Shown: piece by piece, positions 38,104-46,919 of the stretch
Layout: every line of letters begins with the position of its first letter
Numbering within the stretch: position 1 is the stretch's first letter
Source: an uncultured Erythrobacter sp.
Lineage (GTDB): Bacteria > Pseudomonadota > Alphaproteobacteria > Sphingomonadales > Sphingomonadaceae
Reading direction: 5' to 3'
Assembly (NCBI GenBank): GCA_947503275.1
Contig: CANNCZ010000001.1
Span: 1,612,001-1,676,000 of the forward strand
Length of the DNA stretch: 64,000 nucleotides
Translations under genes and position numbers: made by a program
Notes under the pieces: generated by a model
Databases searched by the model: none
Told to the model about the DNA's origin: nothing
Seen by the model: the letters and a program-made list of their open reading frames with translations, nothing else

Positions 38104-38544
38104 ATGAAACCAATGACAATTGGCCGTCTTTCAAGTGCGGCAAAGGTCAAAGTGACCACCATTCGATATTACGAAAGTATCGGCTTGATGGGCACGCCAG
38201 ACCGTAGCGCAAGTGGGCAAAGGCTCTATGGCGGCGTCGATGTGGAACGCCTCTCATTTGTGAGGCATGCACGCGAACTCGGCTTTTCGATGGACGCAAT
38301 CAAAGACTTGATTGGATTGCAGACTGAACCAGACCAAGACTGCTCGGCAGTTGACACAATCGCTCAGAAGCAACTTGCCGAAGTTCAAAAGCGGCTGGCA
38401 CAGCTAGAGGCTCTGGAACGCGAGCTGAAACGCATGATCGAAAATTGCAGGGGCGGTAAAGTCGGCGGATGCCAGGTCATGGCGGCGATCAATGACCACT
38501 CTGAATGCGAGACTGACAAGCACGAGCGCTTGAAGCCGCTTTGA
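38104..38544 (+). CDS. MerR-family metal-responsive regulator (ZntR/CadR/PbrR type)
   Basis: This 146-residue protein starts with a MerR winged helix (MTIGRLSSAAKVKVTTIRYYESIGLM) and a long dimerisation helix. Cys80, Cys115 and Cys123 match the metal-sensing Cys trio of the ZntR/CadR/PbrR group; the C-terminus also has His and Asp residues. It should bind the palindrome at 38064-38078 and activate the divergent operon when it binds a metal such as Zn, Cd or Pb. The specific metal is not decided by the sequence. Confidence 0.88.
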   Translation: MKPMTIGRLSSAAKVKVTTIRYYESIGLMGTPDRSASGQRLYGGVDVERLSFVRHARELGFSMDAIKDLIGLQTEPDQDCSAVDTIAQKQLAEVQKRLAQLEALERELKRMIENCRGGKVGGCQVMAAINDHSECETDKHERLKPL

Positions 38545-38656
38545 AGTAAAGCCGTTCTCACATTTGTTAAAAGGCATTCCCAGCGGTGACCTTGGGCTCT
38601 AAGCTAACGTCCGCAATTGGGTCAGGACTGGAATGACCGCGAGCTCGAGGCAAAGG

Positions 38657-38872
38657 CTAGTTGAGCTTACCTGCGATCCACTTGTCGAGGTCGTCCTCAG
38701 ACCAAGCCACGGCATGCCCACCCAGTTGCACAGGCTTGGGGAACCTACCCTCACTCATCCAGCGATAGATCGTTGAACGGCCAAGCCCGACCCGGCTCAT
38801 CACTTCTGGAAGACGAATGAGGCGTGTCACGCGGCGCGGCTCGGCCAGTCTTTTTCCTAAATGCTCACCCAT
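38657..38872 (-). CDS. AlpA-family HTH regulator
   Basis: The ATG at 38872 (MGEHLGKRL) follows GAAGGAAG and gives 71 residues; the longer frame lies inside the XRE gene. The AlpA/MerR-like HTH is clear: IRLPEVMSRVGLGRSTIYRWMSEGRFPKPVQLGGHAVAW is spread over residues 20-60. AlpA-type proteins activate excision or transfer genes of mobile elements. It overlaps the XRE gene stop by 8 bases, so the two form one unit. Confidence 0.85.
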   Translation of the reverse strand: MGEHLGKRLAEPRRVTRLIRLPEVMSRVGLGRSTIYRWMSEGRFPKPVQLGGHAVAWSEDDLDKWIAGKLN

Positions 38873-39356
38873 GATGACTTCCTTCGGCCACTGAAAAGAC
38901 ATCTCCGAGCAACACATCCTTTCGCTCAAGCTCATCAATATGATCAGACAGCAGCCGCGCAACACGGTGCGCAGTGCCTCTGGCCCAGCGGGGCCTTACA
39001 TCTTGTAGCCGGCCCCCAAGCTCGCAGGCCAAGGCTATCGGCAGAGCGGTCAGGAAGTCTTCCAGAAACCGACCAATCTCGGTTCCCTGCCATTCTGCCG
39101 ACTGATCGGCATCGGTGAGCAAGAACATCGACAGAGCTTGCTGCGGGCTAACGCCGCTGGCCTGGAGCATTCGAGCTGCTTCACCCAATGTCGCCGAACG
39201 CTTACCGTTGAGAACGCGTCGCAAGGCATCTTTATGGATCTGCGCATCACGCGCAATGTCGCAGCGTGTGCGCCCGCTTGCTTCGACCGCGCTTGTCAGT
39301 AGCCGTCCGAGATCAGCGCGGGTCTGTTCTTCGGAGAATTGCACCATGTCGGTCAT
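38865..39356 (-). CDS. XRE-type HTH regulator of the conjugative element
   Basis: This 163-residue protein has an HTH at about 22-68 (ASGRTRCDIARDAQIHKDALRRVLNGKRSATLGEAARML) and a C-terminal helical part without a known domain. AAGGAAGG precedes the start. It lies between a LexA-type operator (39429-39443) and alpA, opposite to the tra operon. By analogy with activators of SXT-like elements, XRE and AlpA may control transfer, which is an inference from position. Confidence 0.8.
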   Translation of the reverse strand: MTDMVQFSEEQTRADLGRLLTSAVEASGRTRCDIARDAQIHKDALRRVLNGKRSATLGEAARMLQASGVSPQQALSMFLLTDADQSAEWQGTEIGRFLEDFLTALPIALACELGGRLQDVRPRWARGTAHRVARLLSDHIDELERKDVLLGDVFSVAEGSHHG

Positions 39357-39717
39357 TGCCGATTCCTTCCTTGAGCTGTGGCTTCAGGATCGAGCTATCG
39401 ATCTAGGAAGGGTGTAGGAAATACAAAAGAACATAAATAGAACACCAAGGAATTGCCGAATCAGTCAATTCTCATGATTCGCGCGGATTCCGGCAGGTTA
39501 CGCGCACAATGCGGCATGCCTGGCGCACCAGATGGCGCGGACCGCTCCATACGACGCCCGGTCGACGCACATTCCGGCCCTGCAGCCTTTCAATGTCGCT
39601 TTTTGCTTGGCGCGGCCGACAAACTCTCAGTTTCGCTTTTCCTACACCCAGTCTTTCAATCGAGGAAGAACATACAGCGAACTCATCGCTGCTTCTTGTT
39701 CCCAATGGAGTTCCTCG
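39357..39717. other. Divergent control region between XRE/alpA and the tra operon
   Basis: This 361-base region holds the XRE promoter with its GTTC-N7-GTTC operator (39420-39448) and must hold the tra promoter. I see no credible gene in it: the longest open frames are out of frame with, and overlap, traA. A short perfect repeat for oriT is not evident, and no nick-site motif is recognised. Confidence 0.6.
39420..39448 (-). promoter_or_regulatory. XRE/alpA promoter with LexA/S24-type operator
   Basis: On the minus strand: -35 TTGGTG (39443-39448), 17-bp spacer, -10 TGTATT (39420-39425). The spacer carries GTTC-TATTTAT-GTTC (39429-39443), the GTTC-N7-GTTC form of alphaproteobacterial LexA boxes. 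The site matches the one at 57852-57866 almost base for base. Confidence 0.72.
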
Positions 39718-40044
39718 ATGACCAAGACCCTTACTCTCCCCCCAAAGGCCAAAAGCAACATTCGGACACGCGATTATATCGTGCCTGCGGCCGTTGCCCT
39801 GGCCTGCGCCGGCGCGGCCTATGCCGGCGCTGATACGACCTTCGATCCCGCGCTGCAGAAGTTCACAGACTTTCTTGAAGGCTCCGGCGGTAAGATCATT
39901 ACTGTCCTTAGCCTCGCCGGTGGCCTCATCGCGCTGGCCTCAGGCCGTTTCGCGCTTGGTCAGGTCGCTGTGCCTGTGGGCGTCGGCATCGGCGTTGGCA
40001 CCGGTGTGCCGATCGTCACCTCTGTCGTGACCGCGACCATCTGA
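39718..40044 (+). CDS. traA: F-type conjugative pilin precursor TraA (TrbC/VirB2-like)
   Basis: The ATG at 39718 (MTKTLTLPPKAKSN) has GGAG 9 bases upstream and gives 108 residues. A long leader ending near AGAAYAGA is followed by the mature pilin with two hydrophobic helices (IITVLSLAGGLIALASG and VAVPVGVGIGVGTGVPIV). It is the pilus subunit and first gene of the tra operon, 28 bases ahead of traL. Confidence 0.82.
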   Translation: MTKTLTLPPKAKSNIRTRDYIVPAAVALACAGAAYAGADTTFDPALQKFTDFLEGSGGKIITVLSLAGGLIALASGRFALGQVAVPVGVGIGVGTGVPIVTSVVTATI

Positions 40045-40072
40045 TCGCTGGTTACGCTGAAAGGAGGGCGGC

Positions 40073-40360
40073 ATGGCCGACACATACCTGGTGCCTCAGC
40101 GGCTCGATGATCCGGAGCTGATTGGTTTTTGGACAATCGATGAGTTTGCGGGGCTGCTGATCCCGTTCGCTTGGGGCATTCTAGCGCAGCACATCATCAT
40201 TGGGACTGGCCTCGCGGCCGTGACCTGGTTCGCTCTTCGGAAAGCGAAAAGATCTGGTGCAAGCTCAAAATTGGTGCACGCTGCCTATTGGTATTTGCCG
40301 GGGAGTTTCCTCGGATTGAAAGCCACGCCGCCCTCCCATTGCCGCTTGCTTGCCGGCTGA
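40073..40360 (+). CDS. traL: Conjugal transfer protein TraL
   Basis: This 95-residue protein is preceded by AAGGAGGG. It starts with RLDDPELIGFWTIDEF, typical of TraL, and has two TM helices in the middle. TraL is a small inner-membrane part of the F-type pilus assembly machine (VirB3-like). It lies between traA and traE, as in F-like systems. Confidence 0.88.
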   Translation: MADTYLVPQRLDDPELIGFWTIDEFAGLLIPFAWGILAQHIIIGTGLAAVTWFALRKAKRSGASSKLVHAAYWYLPGSFLGLKATPPSHCRLLAG

Positions 40361-40372
40361 GGGAGGATACCC

Positions 40373-40939
40373 ATGAAATCTGAATTCGCCTATGAAGAAG
40401 CGCAGCGCCATCTGAAACAGCGCAACCGCTTTGCCGCGCTCGCTGGTATGCTGGGTCTAACCACCATCCTTGCAGTCGGGACCGCAGCGACAAGCGATGA
40501 AGCCATTGTCCTCGTGCCGATCACTTCGGAACGGGTCGAGCTCTCCAGTGGCGGGATCGAAGCGACATATCTTGAGCTTGTTTCCCGTGACACCGCTCTG
40601 ATGTTGCTCAATCGCGCGCCCGAAAGCCTCGATTATTGGATGGAGAGCATCCTCAAGCTTGCTGATCCAGCAGCGCGCGGAAGTCTCAAGGCTGAACTGA
40701 TCAAGATCGTTGATGAGCAGCGCGGCTCGGACATCAGCCAAGCCTTCGTGATTGCGCAAATCCATGTCGATCCGGACACACTCACTTCAACTGTAAGCGG
40801 AACGCTCAAGACCTTTGTCGGCGCGCAAGTCATCGCCAGCCAGACCCGCAGCTTTGAGTTCATCTGGCAGCGTCGCGGCCTCAGCCTTGGGCTCACCGGT
40901 TTCCGCCAACTTCCTGCCCAAGAGGAGGAAAGCCAATGA
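40373..40939 (+). CDS. traE: Conjugal transfer protein TraE
   Basis: This 188-residue protein has one N-terminal TM helix (about 22-40) and a periplasmic domain with the TraE segments VELSSGGIEATYLELVSRDTALMLL and FEFIWQRRGLSLGLTGF. TraE is the VirB5/VirB8-like pilus assembly protein of F-type systems. Its stop overlaps traK by 4 bases. Confidence 0.9.
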   Translation: MKSEFAYEEAQRHLKQRNRFAALAGMLGLTTILAVGTAATSDEAIVLVPITSERVELSSGGIEATYLELVSRDTALMLLNRAPESLDYWMESILKLADPAARGSLKAELIKIVDEQRGSDISQAFVIAQIHVDPDTLTSTVSGTLKTFVGAQVIASQTRSFEFIWQRRGLSLGLTGFRQLPAQEEESQ

Positions 40940-41691
40940 GCTTCTCCACCCGATCCCTGCCGACAGCCCTTACAAGTGTGCTGCTCGCTTCAGTCTCGCT
41001 CATCCAGGCTTCCCCTGCGCATGCAGATCAGTTTGTCGAAGCCGCTGATGGGGCAACGATTGATTGCGTCCTCGCGCGCGGTGCGCTCACCCGGATTGCG
41101 CTGATCAAAGACGGCTTTGCCAATGTCTCAAAGATGGCAAGCGGCTATCCCTATAATGATTTTGAGGTGACGCATGAGCCCGTGCGCGGCGACATCTATG
41201 TCTCCGTCCCGCAGCAATATGCGAGCGCACGGGTCAGCTTCTTTGCCACCAGCAGTAAGGGCCATGTCTACAAATTCACCTGCACAGTCGACGGCGATGA
41301 AGCGAGCCAGCTCTTCGTCACCAATCCAGCGCTAGCCAAACCTGATGATGGCGACGGCTTGAGCTCCGCACCATCCGAAGACGAAGCCGCGATCCGTCTG
41401 ATCGAAGCGATGGCGAGCGATGCGGTGCTACCCGGTTTTCGGACGCGCGCAGCTTTGTCGCGCCCGCGCCGCACAGGCGGTCTCGAAGTTCAACAGGTCG
41501 CAGAATATGAAGGTGCGAAACTCACCGGCCAAGCCTTCACCCTGCGCAATCTCGGACCTGAGACAATCGATCTTGCAAGCGAACGCGATGGGCCCGCAGG
41601 CGCGCTCGCCTTTGCCTATGCCAGCGAAACGCTCGCACCCGGCGAGACGACGCGGGCCTTCCTTGTCTTTGCCAAGGGAGGGCTGAAGTGA
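40936..41691 (+). CDS. traK: Secretin-like outer-membrane core protein TraK
   Basis: This 251-residue protein has a signal peptide (MSFSTRSLPTALTSVLLASVSLIQASPAHA) and a TraK/VirB9-like beta-rich region with SGYPYNDFEVTHEPVRGDIYVSVP. TraK, TraV and TraB form the outer-membrane core complex of the transfer channel. Start and stop overlap the neighbours. Confidence 0.9.
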   Translation: MSFSTRSLPTALTSVLLASVSLIQASPAHADQFVEAADGATIDCVLARGALTRIALIKDGFANVSKMASGYPYNDFEVTHEPVRGDIYVSVPQQYASARVSFFATSSKGHVYKFTCTVDGDEASQLFVTNPALAKPDDGDGLSSAPSEDEAAIRLIEAMASDAVLPGFRTRAALSRPRRTGGLEVQQVAEYEGAKLTGQAFTLRNLGPETIDLASERDGPAGALAFAYASETLAPGETTRAFLVFAKGGLK

Positions 41692-42950
41692 TGGCTGAGA
41701 GCAAAGCCAAAGCACCCGACAGCAAAAGAGCAGGTCTCAACAGCGCAATCGCCAAACGGCAAAAGCTGCTCCTCGCCGGGATCGGCTCAGTAGCTCTCAT
41801 CGGCGGGTCGATGTTCATTTTCAGCGGCGATGAAGCGGAAAATGGCGCGGATGGCGGTGCGACCACCATCGATACGGGCGGGTTGGTCAATCGCAACCTT
41901 TCCCAGCGGGAATTTGTGGCGACCTACGGTAATCGGCTCGATGCGCAGGGCCGCGCGATCAAGGACCTGCAAGAAACCCAGCTTCCTAAAAGCTCGATCG
42001 AACAGGAACTCGATACACTGCGCGGCGAAAACGCGCGCATGCTCAGCGATGGCCAGGCCGCAATCGATGCGATCTCAGCTGAAAATGCGGCCCTTCGTTC
42101 GGAGCTCGAAAGTGCGAGAGCCAATCCTCCTGTGGCGCCTGCCGCGCCGATTGCTCCGCCTCAGCCTGGCTCCAAGCCAACAGCATTGGAGCCAGCACTG
42201 CTCACCGAGCCAAAAGCAAGCCTGCTCAGCTTTAAAAGCGAGAACTCCAAGGGTGCGCCCACCAGTGTAAGCGATGGATCACCCCCGCTGCTCTTGCAAG
42301 CGAGCAGAGATTACCTTCCGCCCAACAGCTACGCGCCTGCGACGGTCATTGTCGGGGTTGATGCGTCTACGGGCGTGACCAGTCAAAGCGATCCGCTCCC
42401 TGTGGTGCTGCGCATCACTGGCCCGGCGCGCTCTGTCCTCAAAGGCAATCGCCTCCTGACCACCGATTTGACCGGTTGCCTCGTCAATGGCGCGGCGCGC
42501 GGCGATCTCTCGGCTGAGAAAGTCTACGTCAAATTAGCGCGCATGACCTGCGCGCAGCCAGGCGGTCGTTATGCGGTAAGCGAGGTCAAAGGCTTCATCG
42601 CCTTTGCTGGCAAGTCCGGCGTTCGCGGCCGCGTCGTTAGCCGCGAAGGCAGTCTTGTAAGCCAAGCGCTGCTCGCTGGGATTGTCGGCGGGTTTGGCCG
42701 GGGCTTTTCCGCCAACGCCAATGGCATTTTTTCCGGCCGTGTCGGCGAGGATGGCCAGCGCGACGCACTTTCCCCCACCGACATTCTTGCAGGCGGCTTC
42801 GGTCAAGGCGCTGGCGAAGCCGCCGACACCGTCAGCCAATACCTCATCGAACGCGCCGAACAATACCAACCCGTCGTCGAGATGCCGACCGGCATCGAAG
42901 TCGAAATCGTCTTTCTCGACGGCGTCCATGTCAGGAGCCCCTCTCAATGA
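41691..42950 (+). CDS. traB: Conjugal transfer protein TraB (VirB10-like)
   Basis: The ATG at 41691 shares a base with the traK stop and has GGGAGGG upstream; a GTG at 41688 is also in frame. The 419-residue product has an N-terminal TM helix (about 22-44), a coiled-coil region (about 70-145), a Pro-rich linker (APAAPIAPPQPGSKP) and a C-terminal TrbI/VirB10 beta-barrel (LKGNRLLTTDLTGCLVNGAARGD). It spans both membranes as the scaffold of the core complex. Confidence 0.9.
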   Translation: MAESKAKAPDSKRAGLNSAIAKRQKLLLAGIGSVALIGGSMFIFSGDEAENGADGGATTIDTGGLVNRNLSQREFVATYGNRLDAQGRAIKDLQETQLPKSSIEQELDTLRGENARMLSDGQAAIDAISAENAALRSELESARANPPVAPAAPIAPPQPGSKPTALEPALLTEPKASLLSFKSENSKGAPTSVSDGSPPLLLQASRDYLPPNSYAPATVIVGVDASTGVTSQSDPLPVVLRITGPARSVLKGNRLLTTDLTGCLVNGAARGDLSAEKVYVKLARMTCAQPGGRYAVSEVKGFIAFAGKSGVRGRVVSREGSLVSQALLAGIVGGFGRGFSANANGIFSGRVGEDGQRDALSPTDILAGGFGQGAGEAADTVSQYLIERAEQYQPVVEMPTGIEVEIVFLDGVHVRSPSQ

Positions 42951-43810
42951 ACTTTCACGATTTTCGTCCCGGTCTGATGACACGGGCTATTCATTTCTCG
43001 ATCGCAGCAGCGAGCGCCGCTGCCGTGGTCACCAGCGGTGTCGCCATGGTGACCGCCATCCCGGCCCATGCCGCGATTGCGCGCGATGTCAGCCAGGCGC
43101 TCAAGCTCCGGCTGCCAAAAACGCCGATTGATGCGCTAGATTGCAAGAGTTTTGCGCCCTGGTGCGAAGTGGTCTCAGGCGACACGCTTTTCTATATCGA
43201 CGAGGCGGCGCGCTATCTCTTCGTCGGACGGCTCTATGATCTTGAAAAACGCCGTGATGTGACAGCCACTCGGCTGATCGAGCTCAACCCCGATCTTCTG
43301 GCCGCAGGAGCCGCGCGCGCCGCTGGGAGCACCGAAAGCGCGGATCAAAGCCACCCAGCCAAAGCCGCCAAGTCCAAAGTCGATACAGCTGGCCTTCCGA
43401 AAGACGGCGCAGTGCACTGGGGCAATCCCAGGGGTGAGAAGCTGATCGTCTTTTCAGACTTTCAATGCGGCTATTGCCGCCAGCTCACCGGCGCCCTCAC
43501 AGACACAGGCCTTTTCATCGAAGAACGCCCGATCTCGATCTTTGGCGCATCAAGCCGCCGGATGGCTGAAGGTGTGCTCTGCGCGCGTGATCCCGTCAAA
43601 GCGATGCATCAGGCTTATGCCGGGCAGACACACCCAATACCCTCGAGCTGCGATGTAAGCGAGGCGCTAGATGCCAATGAGGCCTTTGCCAAAGCCAATG
43701 GCTTTTCCGGAACGCCCGTCATCGTTCGCGCGAAAGATGGTGCAGTGCTTCACGGCTACCGCAATGCGCAAACGCTGATCCGTTTTGCCAAAGGCGGAGC
43801 GGACCAATGA
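42947..43810 (+). CDS. DsbC-family thiol-disulfide protein of the conjugation operon
   Basis: This 287-residue protein has a signal peptide (cut near IPAHA), an N-terminal DsbC-like dimerisation domain and a thioredoxin-fold domain with active site C174-G-Y-C177 (FSDFQCGYCRQ) and a cis-Pro loop GFSGTPVIV. It should isomerise disulfides in cysteine-rich Tra proteins such as TraN and TraU. Two further Cys (DCKSFAPWCE) lie near 66-73. It overlaps both neighbours by 4 bases. Confidence 0.9.
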   Translation: MNFHDFRPGLMTRAIHFSIAAASAAAVVTSGVAMVTAIPAHAAIARDVSQALKLRLPKTPIDALDCKSFAPWCEVVSGDTLFYIDEAARYLFVGRLYDLEKRRDVTATRLIELNPDLLAAGAARAAGSTESADQSHPAKAAKSKVDTAGLPKDGAVHWGNPRGEKLIVFSDFQCGYCRQLTGALTDTGLFIEERPISIFGASSRRMAEGVLCARDPVKAMHQAYAGQTHPIPSSCDVSEALDANEAFAKANGFSGTPVIVRAKDGAVLHGYRNAQTLIRFAKGGADQ

Positions 43811-44370
43811 GCCGGCGCACCTACAAGCTTGCGATCTTTGCTGGGCTCGCTGTCACAATCAGTGGCTGCACAACTTTGGGCAGCAATGTGAGCGGTGATT
43901 TCGCTTGCCGCGCGCCGGGTGGCAGCTGCGCGCCCACATCGGCGATTGATGATGCCGCGACCAAGGCGAGCTTGCCTCAAGAACCTGTCACTCAGGTCAT
44001 AGCGCCAAGCAACGACCGCAAGCTGCGTATTGTAGTCGCTGCACGGCGTGATGCCAGCGGACGTGAGCACGAAGCGCGCGTTGTCCATGTGCCTTTGCCC
44101 GAGCCGCCGCATTCGGAGTGGCGAGCACCTCTTTCAACGGGCCACGTTCTTCGCGCGCTCGGCCGTGCCAGCCAAGGCACACAGCAAAAGCAACCCATTG
44201 CTCCACCTTCCAGTTTTACCCCGCAGCAGCTCCCGGACGTTCTGGTTATCCCCTCCCAGACTTCTCCGGAGCTGCCCGGCGCGAAAGCGCCGGCCGCAGG
44301 GGCACCCGGCCTTTCCCCCTCCCCAGGCCGGGTGCCCCAATCGCCAACAGATGATGGAGAGACGCTATGA
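43807..44370 (+). CDS. traV: Conjugal transfer lipoprotein TraV
   Basis: This 187-residue protein has a lipobox (LAVTISGC, Cys20) and a TraV-type Cys motif downstream (GDFACRAPGGSCAPTSAID). It joins TraK in the outer-membrane ring. Its C-terminal part is Pro/Gly/Ala-rich and includes codons that form a strong hairpin (44299-44338). Confidence 0.87.
   Translation: MSRRTYKLAIFAGLAVTISGCTTLGSNVSGDFACRAPGGSCAPTSAIDDAATKASLPQEPVTQVIAPSNDRKLRIVVAARRDASGREHEARVVHVPLPEPPHSEWRAPLSTGHVLRALGRASQGTQQKQPIAPPSSFTPQQLPDVLVIPSQTSPELPGAKAPAAGAPGLSPSPGRVPQSPTDDGETL
44299..44338. repeat. 14-bp GC-rich hairpin inside traV, before traC
   Basis: GGGGCACCCGGCCT (44299-44312) pairs perfectly with AGGCCGGGTGCCCC (44325-44338) around a 12-base loop. 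It is inside the traV reading frame, 29 bases before the traC start. No T-run follows. An mRNA processing or attenuation role is possible, but not shown. Confidence 0.6.
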
Positions 44371-46919
44371 CCCTCTCACTAAGCTCTGCGCGCGATGCGC
44401 TTCTTTCAGGCCTGTTCGGCGATGCCAAAAAGGCCGACCAAACGGCGGCGCATTTTTCGCTTGAAATGCTGTCGGATTGGCTACCCTACCGCGTCTTCGA
44501 TCAAGGCGCTGGGCTCTATCGCAACGCCCATTCGAAAGGCTTTGCGCTTGAAGTAACCCCGCTGATCGGTGCCGACGAACGCACGGGCGAAATCCTGGGC
44601 CAGTTCTTTTCTGAAAGTCTGCCGCGGGGCGCATGCCTCCAAGTGCTCAATTTTGCGAGCCCGCGCATCGGCTCGATTGTCGCGCCCTGGTTTGCTCCGC
44701 GTTACGAGCAAGGTGGCATCTATGAAGCGATAGCTAAAGCGCGCACCGACCGGCTTTACGATCTTGTCTGGCAATCTGGCTCCGAGCACGCGCCTTTCCA
44801 TGCCCGCCATACACGATTGATCATTTCGCTTGGCGTGCCAGTTCCAAGCAATGTGAGCGACGCAGAGCTTAGCGAATGCCGCAAGGGCCTGATGGGCATG
44901 CTCAATTCGCTGGGCCTTTCGTCAATCCCGCTTGAGCCCGCTGGGCTCTTGGCGCTGATCGATGAACTCACATCGCCCACCACGGCGCGCGAGCCTGAGA
45001 CTACACATTGGAACCGCGAAGACACGCTCGATGCCCAAGCGATCCGACGCGATATCGAACTGGAAGTCGAAGATGATCGGTTGATCCTTCGCACCGAGCG
45101 CTTTCGCGAAACCGGGCGAAGCCGCGATGGCGTGCCGCAAATGGGCGAATGCTATCCCGACCGCTTTGACGTTCGCCATTATGGCGTGCGTTCGACACCT
45201 GAACGCTGGGCGCCGTGGGAATGTGCGCGCCTCATCGGTGATATGTTCACCGACAAACTGCGCTTGCCTTGCCCTGCAGCCACCATGCTGTGCCTGCACT
45301 ATCCCGATCAGGAAGCAGCTAGCGCTCGTGTAGGCTATAAATTCATGCGTACGACCAGCCTTTCTGAAACGAAAAGCGCGCGCTTTCTTCCCAATCTCTC
45401 CCAGCAATCGGCCGAATGGAAACACGTTCAGGCCGAGCTTCAAGCGGGCAAGAAACTGGTCAAACTCTTCTACGGTGTCACCACCATCTCCCCGCTTGGC
45501 GAAGGCGATGCGCATGAGCGCACAATCAAGGCAATCTACAAAGCGGCCGGATGGGATTTGGCCGACGAACGCTTCCTGCAATTGCAAGGTCTGGTCGCTG
45601 CGTTCCCGCTGAGCCTTGCAGACGGCCTTGTTCAAGACATGGCGCGTCTCAAGCGCTTTCGGACGATGCTCTCAACGACTGCCGCGAACATCGCGCCGAT
45701 GCAAGGCGAGTATCTTGGCGGAGAAATCCCGCATCTCTTGCTGCTTGGAAGGCGCGGCCAACCCTTTTTCTGGTCGCCCTTCGAGAACAACGCGGGCAAT
45801 CACAATATCGCGATCTGCGGTAAATCCGGTTCGGGCAAGTCGGTGCTGCTGCAAGAACTCTGCACCGCTTTGCGCGGGGCGGGCGCCAAGGTTGTGGTGA
45901 TCGATGATGGTCGTAGCTTTGAGCACTCGGTGAAGCTTCAAGGGGGGCGCTTTGTCGAGTTTACGCTCGCCTCTGGATTTTCGCTCAACCCCTTTTCGAT
46001 GGTAGATGATGCCCGCGCCGAGGTCGACGAAGATTACAGGCTCGACTGCTTTGCCATGATCAAAGCGATCATCGGCCAGATGGCGCGGCCAAGCGCGGCG
46101 CCGTCGGACACCGAGCGTGGGCTGATTGATCAGGCTGTGACCCATGTATGGGATGCACTTGGGAGCGGCGGGGCCGTGGATGATGTCGCCCACGCGCTTC
46201 ATTCAAGCGAGAACCAAGCTGGCAAAGAGCTTGCGACAGCGATTGCACCCTTTTGCCAAGGCGGGAGCTATGCCGGGTTTTTCTCCGGCAAAGCCAGCTT
46301 TGCGCTCGAAGATGATTTCACCGTCTTTGAGATGAGCGATTTGGCGAGCCGCGAGGAACTGAGGAGCGTCGTTCTCTCGGCCATCATGTTCATGACCGGT
46401 CAGGCGATGACACGCAGCTCTAGGGCAACCAAGAAGCTGCTCCTTATCGACGAGGCCTGGGCCATGCTCAAAGGCGGGTCGATGGGCGAGTTTGTAGAGA
46501 CTTACGCTCGAACAGCGCGCAAATATGGCGGCGCTCTCGCGACCGCCACCCAGTCTCTCAATGACTATTACAAATCGGATGGCGCGCGCGCCGCGCTTGA
46601 AAACAGCGACTGGATGCTTGTGCTCCAGCAAAAGCCCGAGACCATCGCCGACTTCCGCAAGGAAGCGCGGCTCGACATGGATGACCGCACTGAGACGCTG
46701 ATCCGCAGCCTCAAGCGCTCGGGCACCGAATATAGCGAGATCTATGTGAAGGGCCCAGAGACTGAAGCGGTGGGAAGGCTGGTGCTCGACCCGCTCTCAG
46801 CCACGATCTTCTCCTCTGATCCTGACACCTATGCTGCCATCCAGAGCCATGTCGGAAGCGGCATGCCTCTAGAACGCGCAGTCGCTCTCGTCGCGGGCAT
46901 CCAAGGGGAAAGCCAATGA
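44367..46919 (+). CDS. traC: Conjugal transfer ATPase TraC (VirB4-like)
   Basis: This 850-residue cytoplasmic ATPase energises pilus assembly. The N-terminal TraC-F domain (about 25-440) is followed by the ATPase core with Walker A GKSGSGKS from about residue 485, Walker B KLLLIDEAWAML near 690-700 and the arginine/glutamine segment ATATQSLNDYY. Length and domain order are normal for TraC of F-type systems. It overlaps both neighbours by 4 bases. Confidence 0.94.
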   Translation: MTLSLSSARDALLSGLFGDAKKADQTAAHFSLEMLSDWLPYRVFDQGAGLYRNAHSKGFALEVTPLIGADERTGEILGQFFSESLPRGACLQVLNFASPRIGSIVAPWFAPRYEQGGIYEAIAKARTDRLYDLVWQSGSEHAPFHARHTRLIISLGVPVPSNVSDAELSECRKGLMGMLNSLGLSSIPLEPAGLLALIDELTSPTTAREPETTHWNREDTLDAQAIRRDIELEVEDDRLILRTERFRETGRSRDGVPQMGECYPDRFDVRHYGVRSTPERWAPWECARLIGDMFTDKLRLPCPAATMLCLHYPDQEAASARVGYKFMRTTSLSETKSARFLPNLSQQSAEWKHVQAELQAGKKLVKLFYGVTTISPLGEGDAHERTIKAIYKAAGWDLADERFLQLQGLVAAFPLSLADGLVQDMARLKRFRTMLSTTAANIAPMQGEYLGGEIPHLLLLGRRGQPFFWSPFENNAGNHNIAICGKSGSGKSVLLQELCTALRGAGAKVVVIDDGRSFEHSVKLQGGRFVEFTLASGFSLNPFSMVDDARAEVDEDYRLDCFAMIKAIIGQMARPSAAPSDTERGLIDQAVTHVWDALGSGGAVDDVAHALHSSENQAGKELATAIAPFCQGGSYAGFFSGKASFALEDDFTVFEMSDLASREELRSVVLSAIMFMTGQAMTRSSRATKKLLLIDEAWAMLKGGSMGEFVETYARTARKYGGALATATQSLNDYYKSDGARAALENSDWMLVLQQKPETIADFRKEARLDMDDRTETLIRSLKRSGTEYSEIYVKGPETEAVGRLVLDPLSATIFSSDPDTYAAIQSHVGSGMPLERAVALVAGIQGESQ

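Noticed and set aside
39453..39833. Open frame upstream of and overlapping traA
   Set aside because: Out of frame with traA, odd composition and no ribosome site; a shadow.
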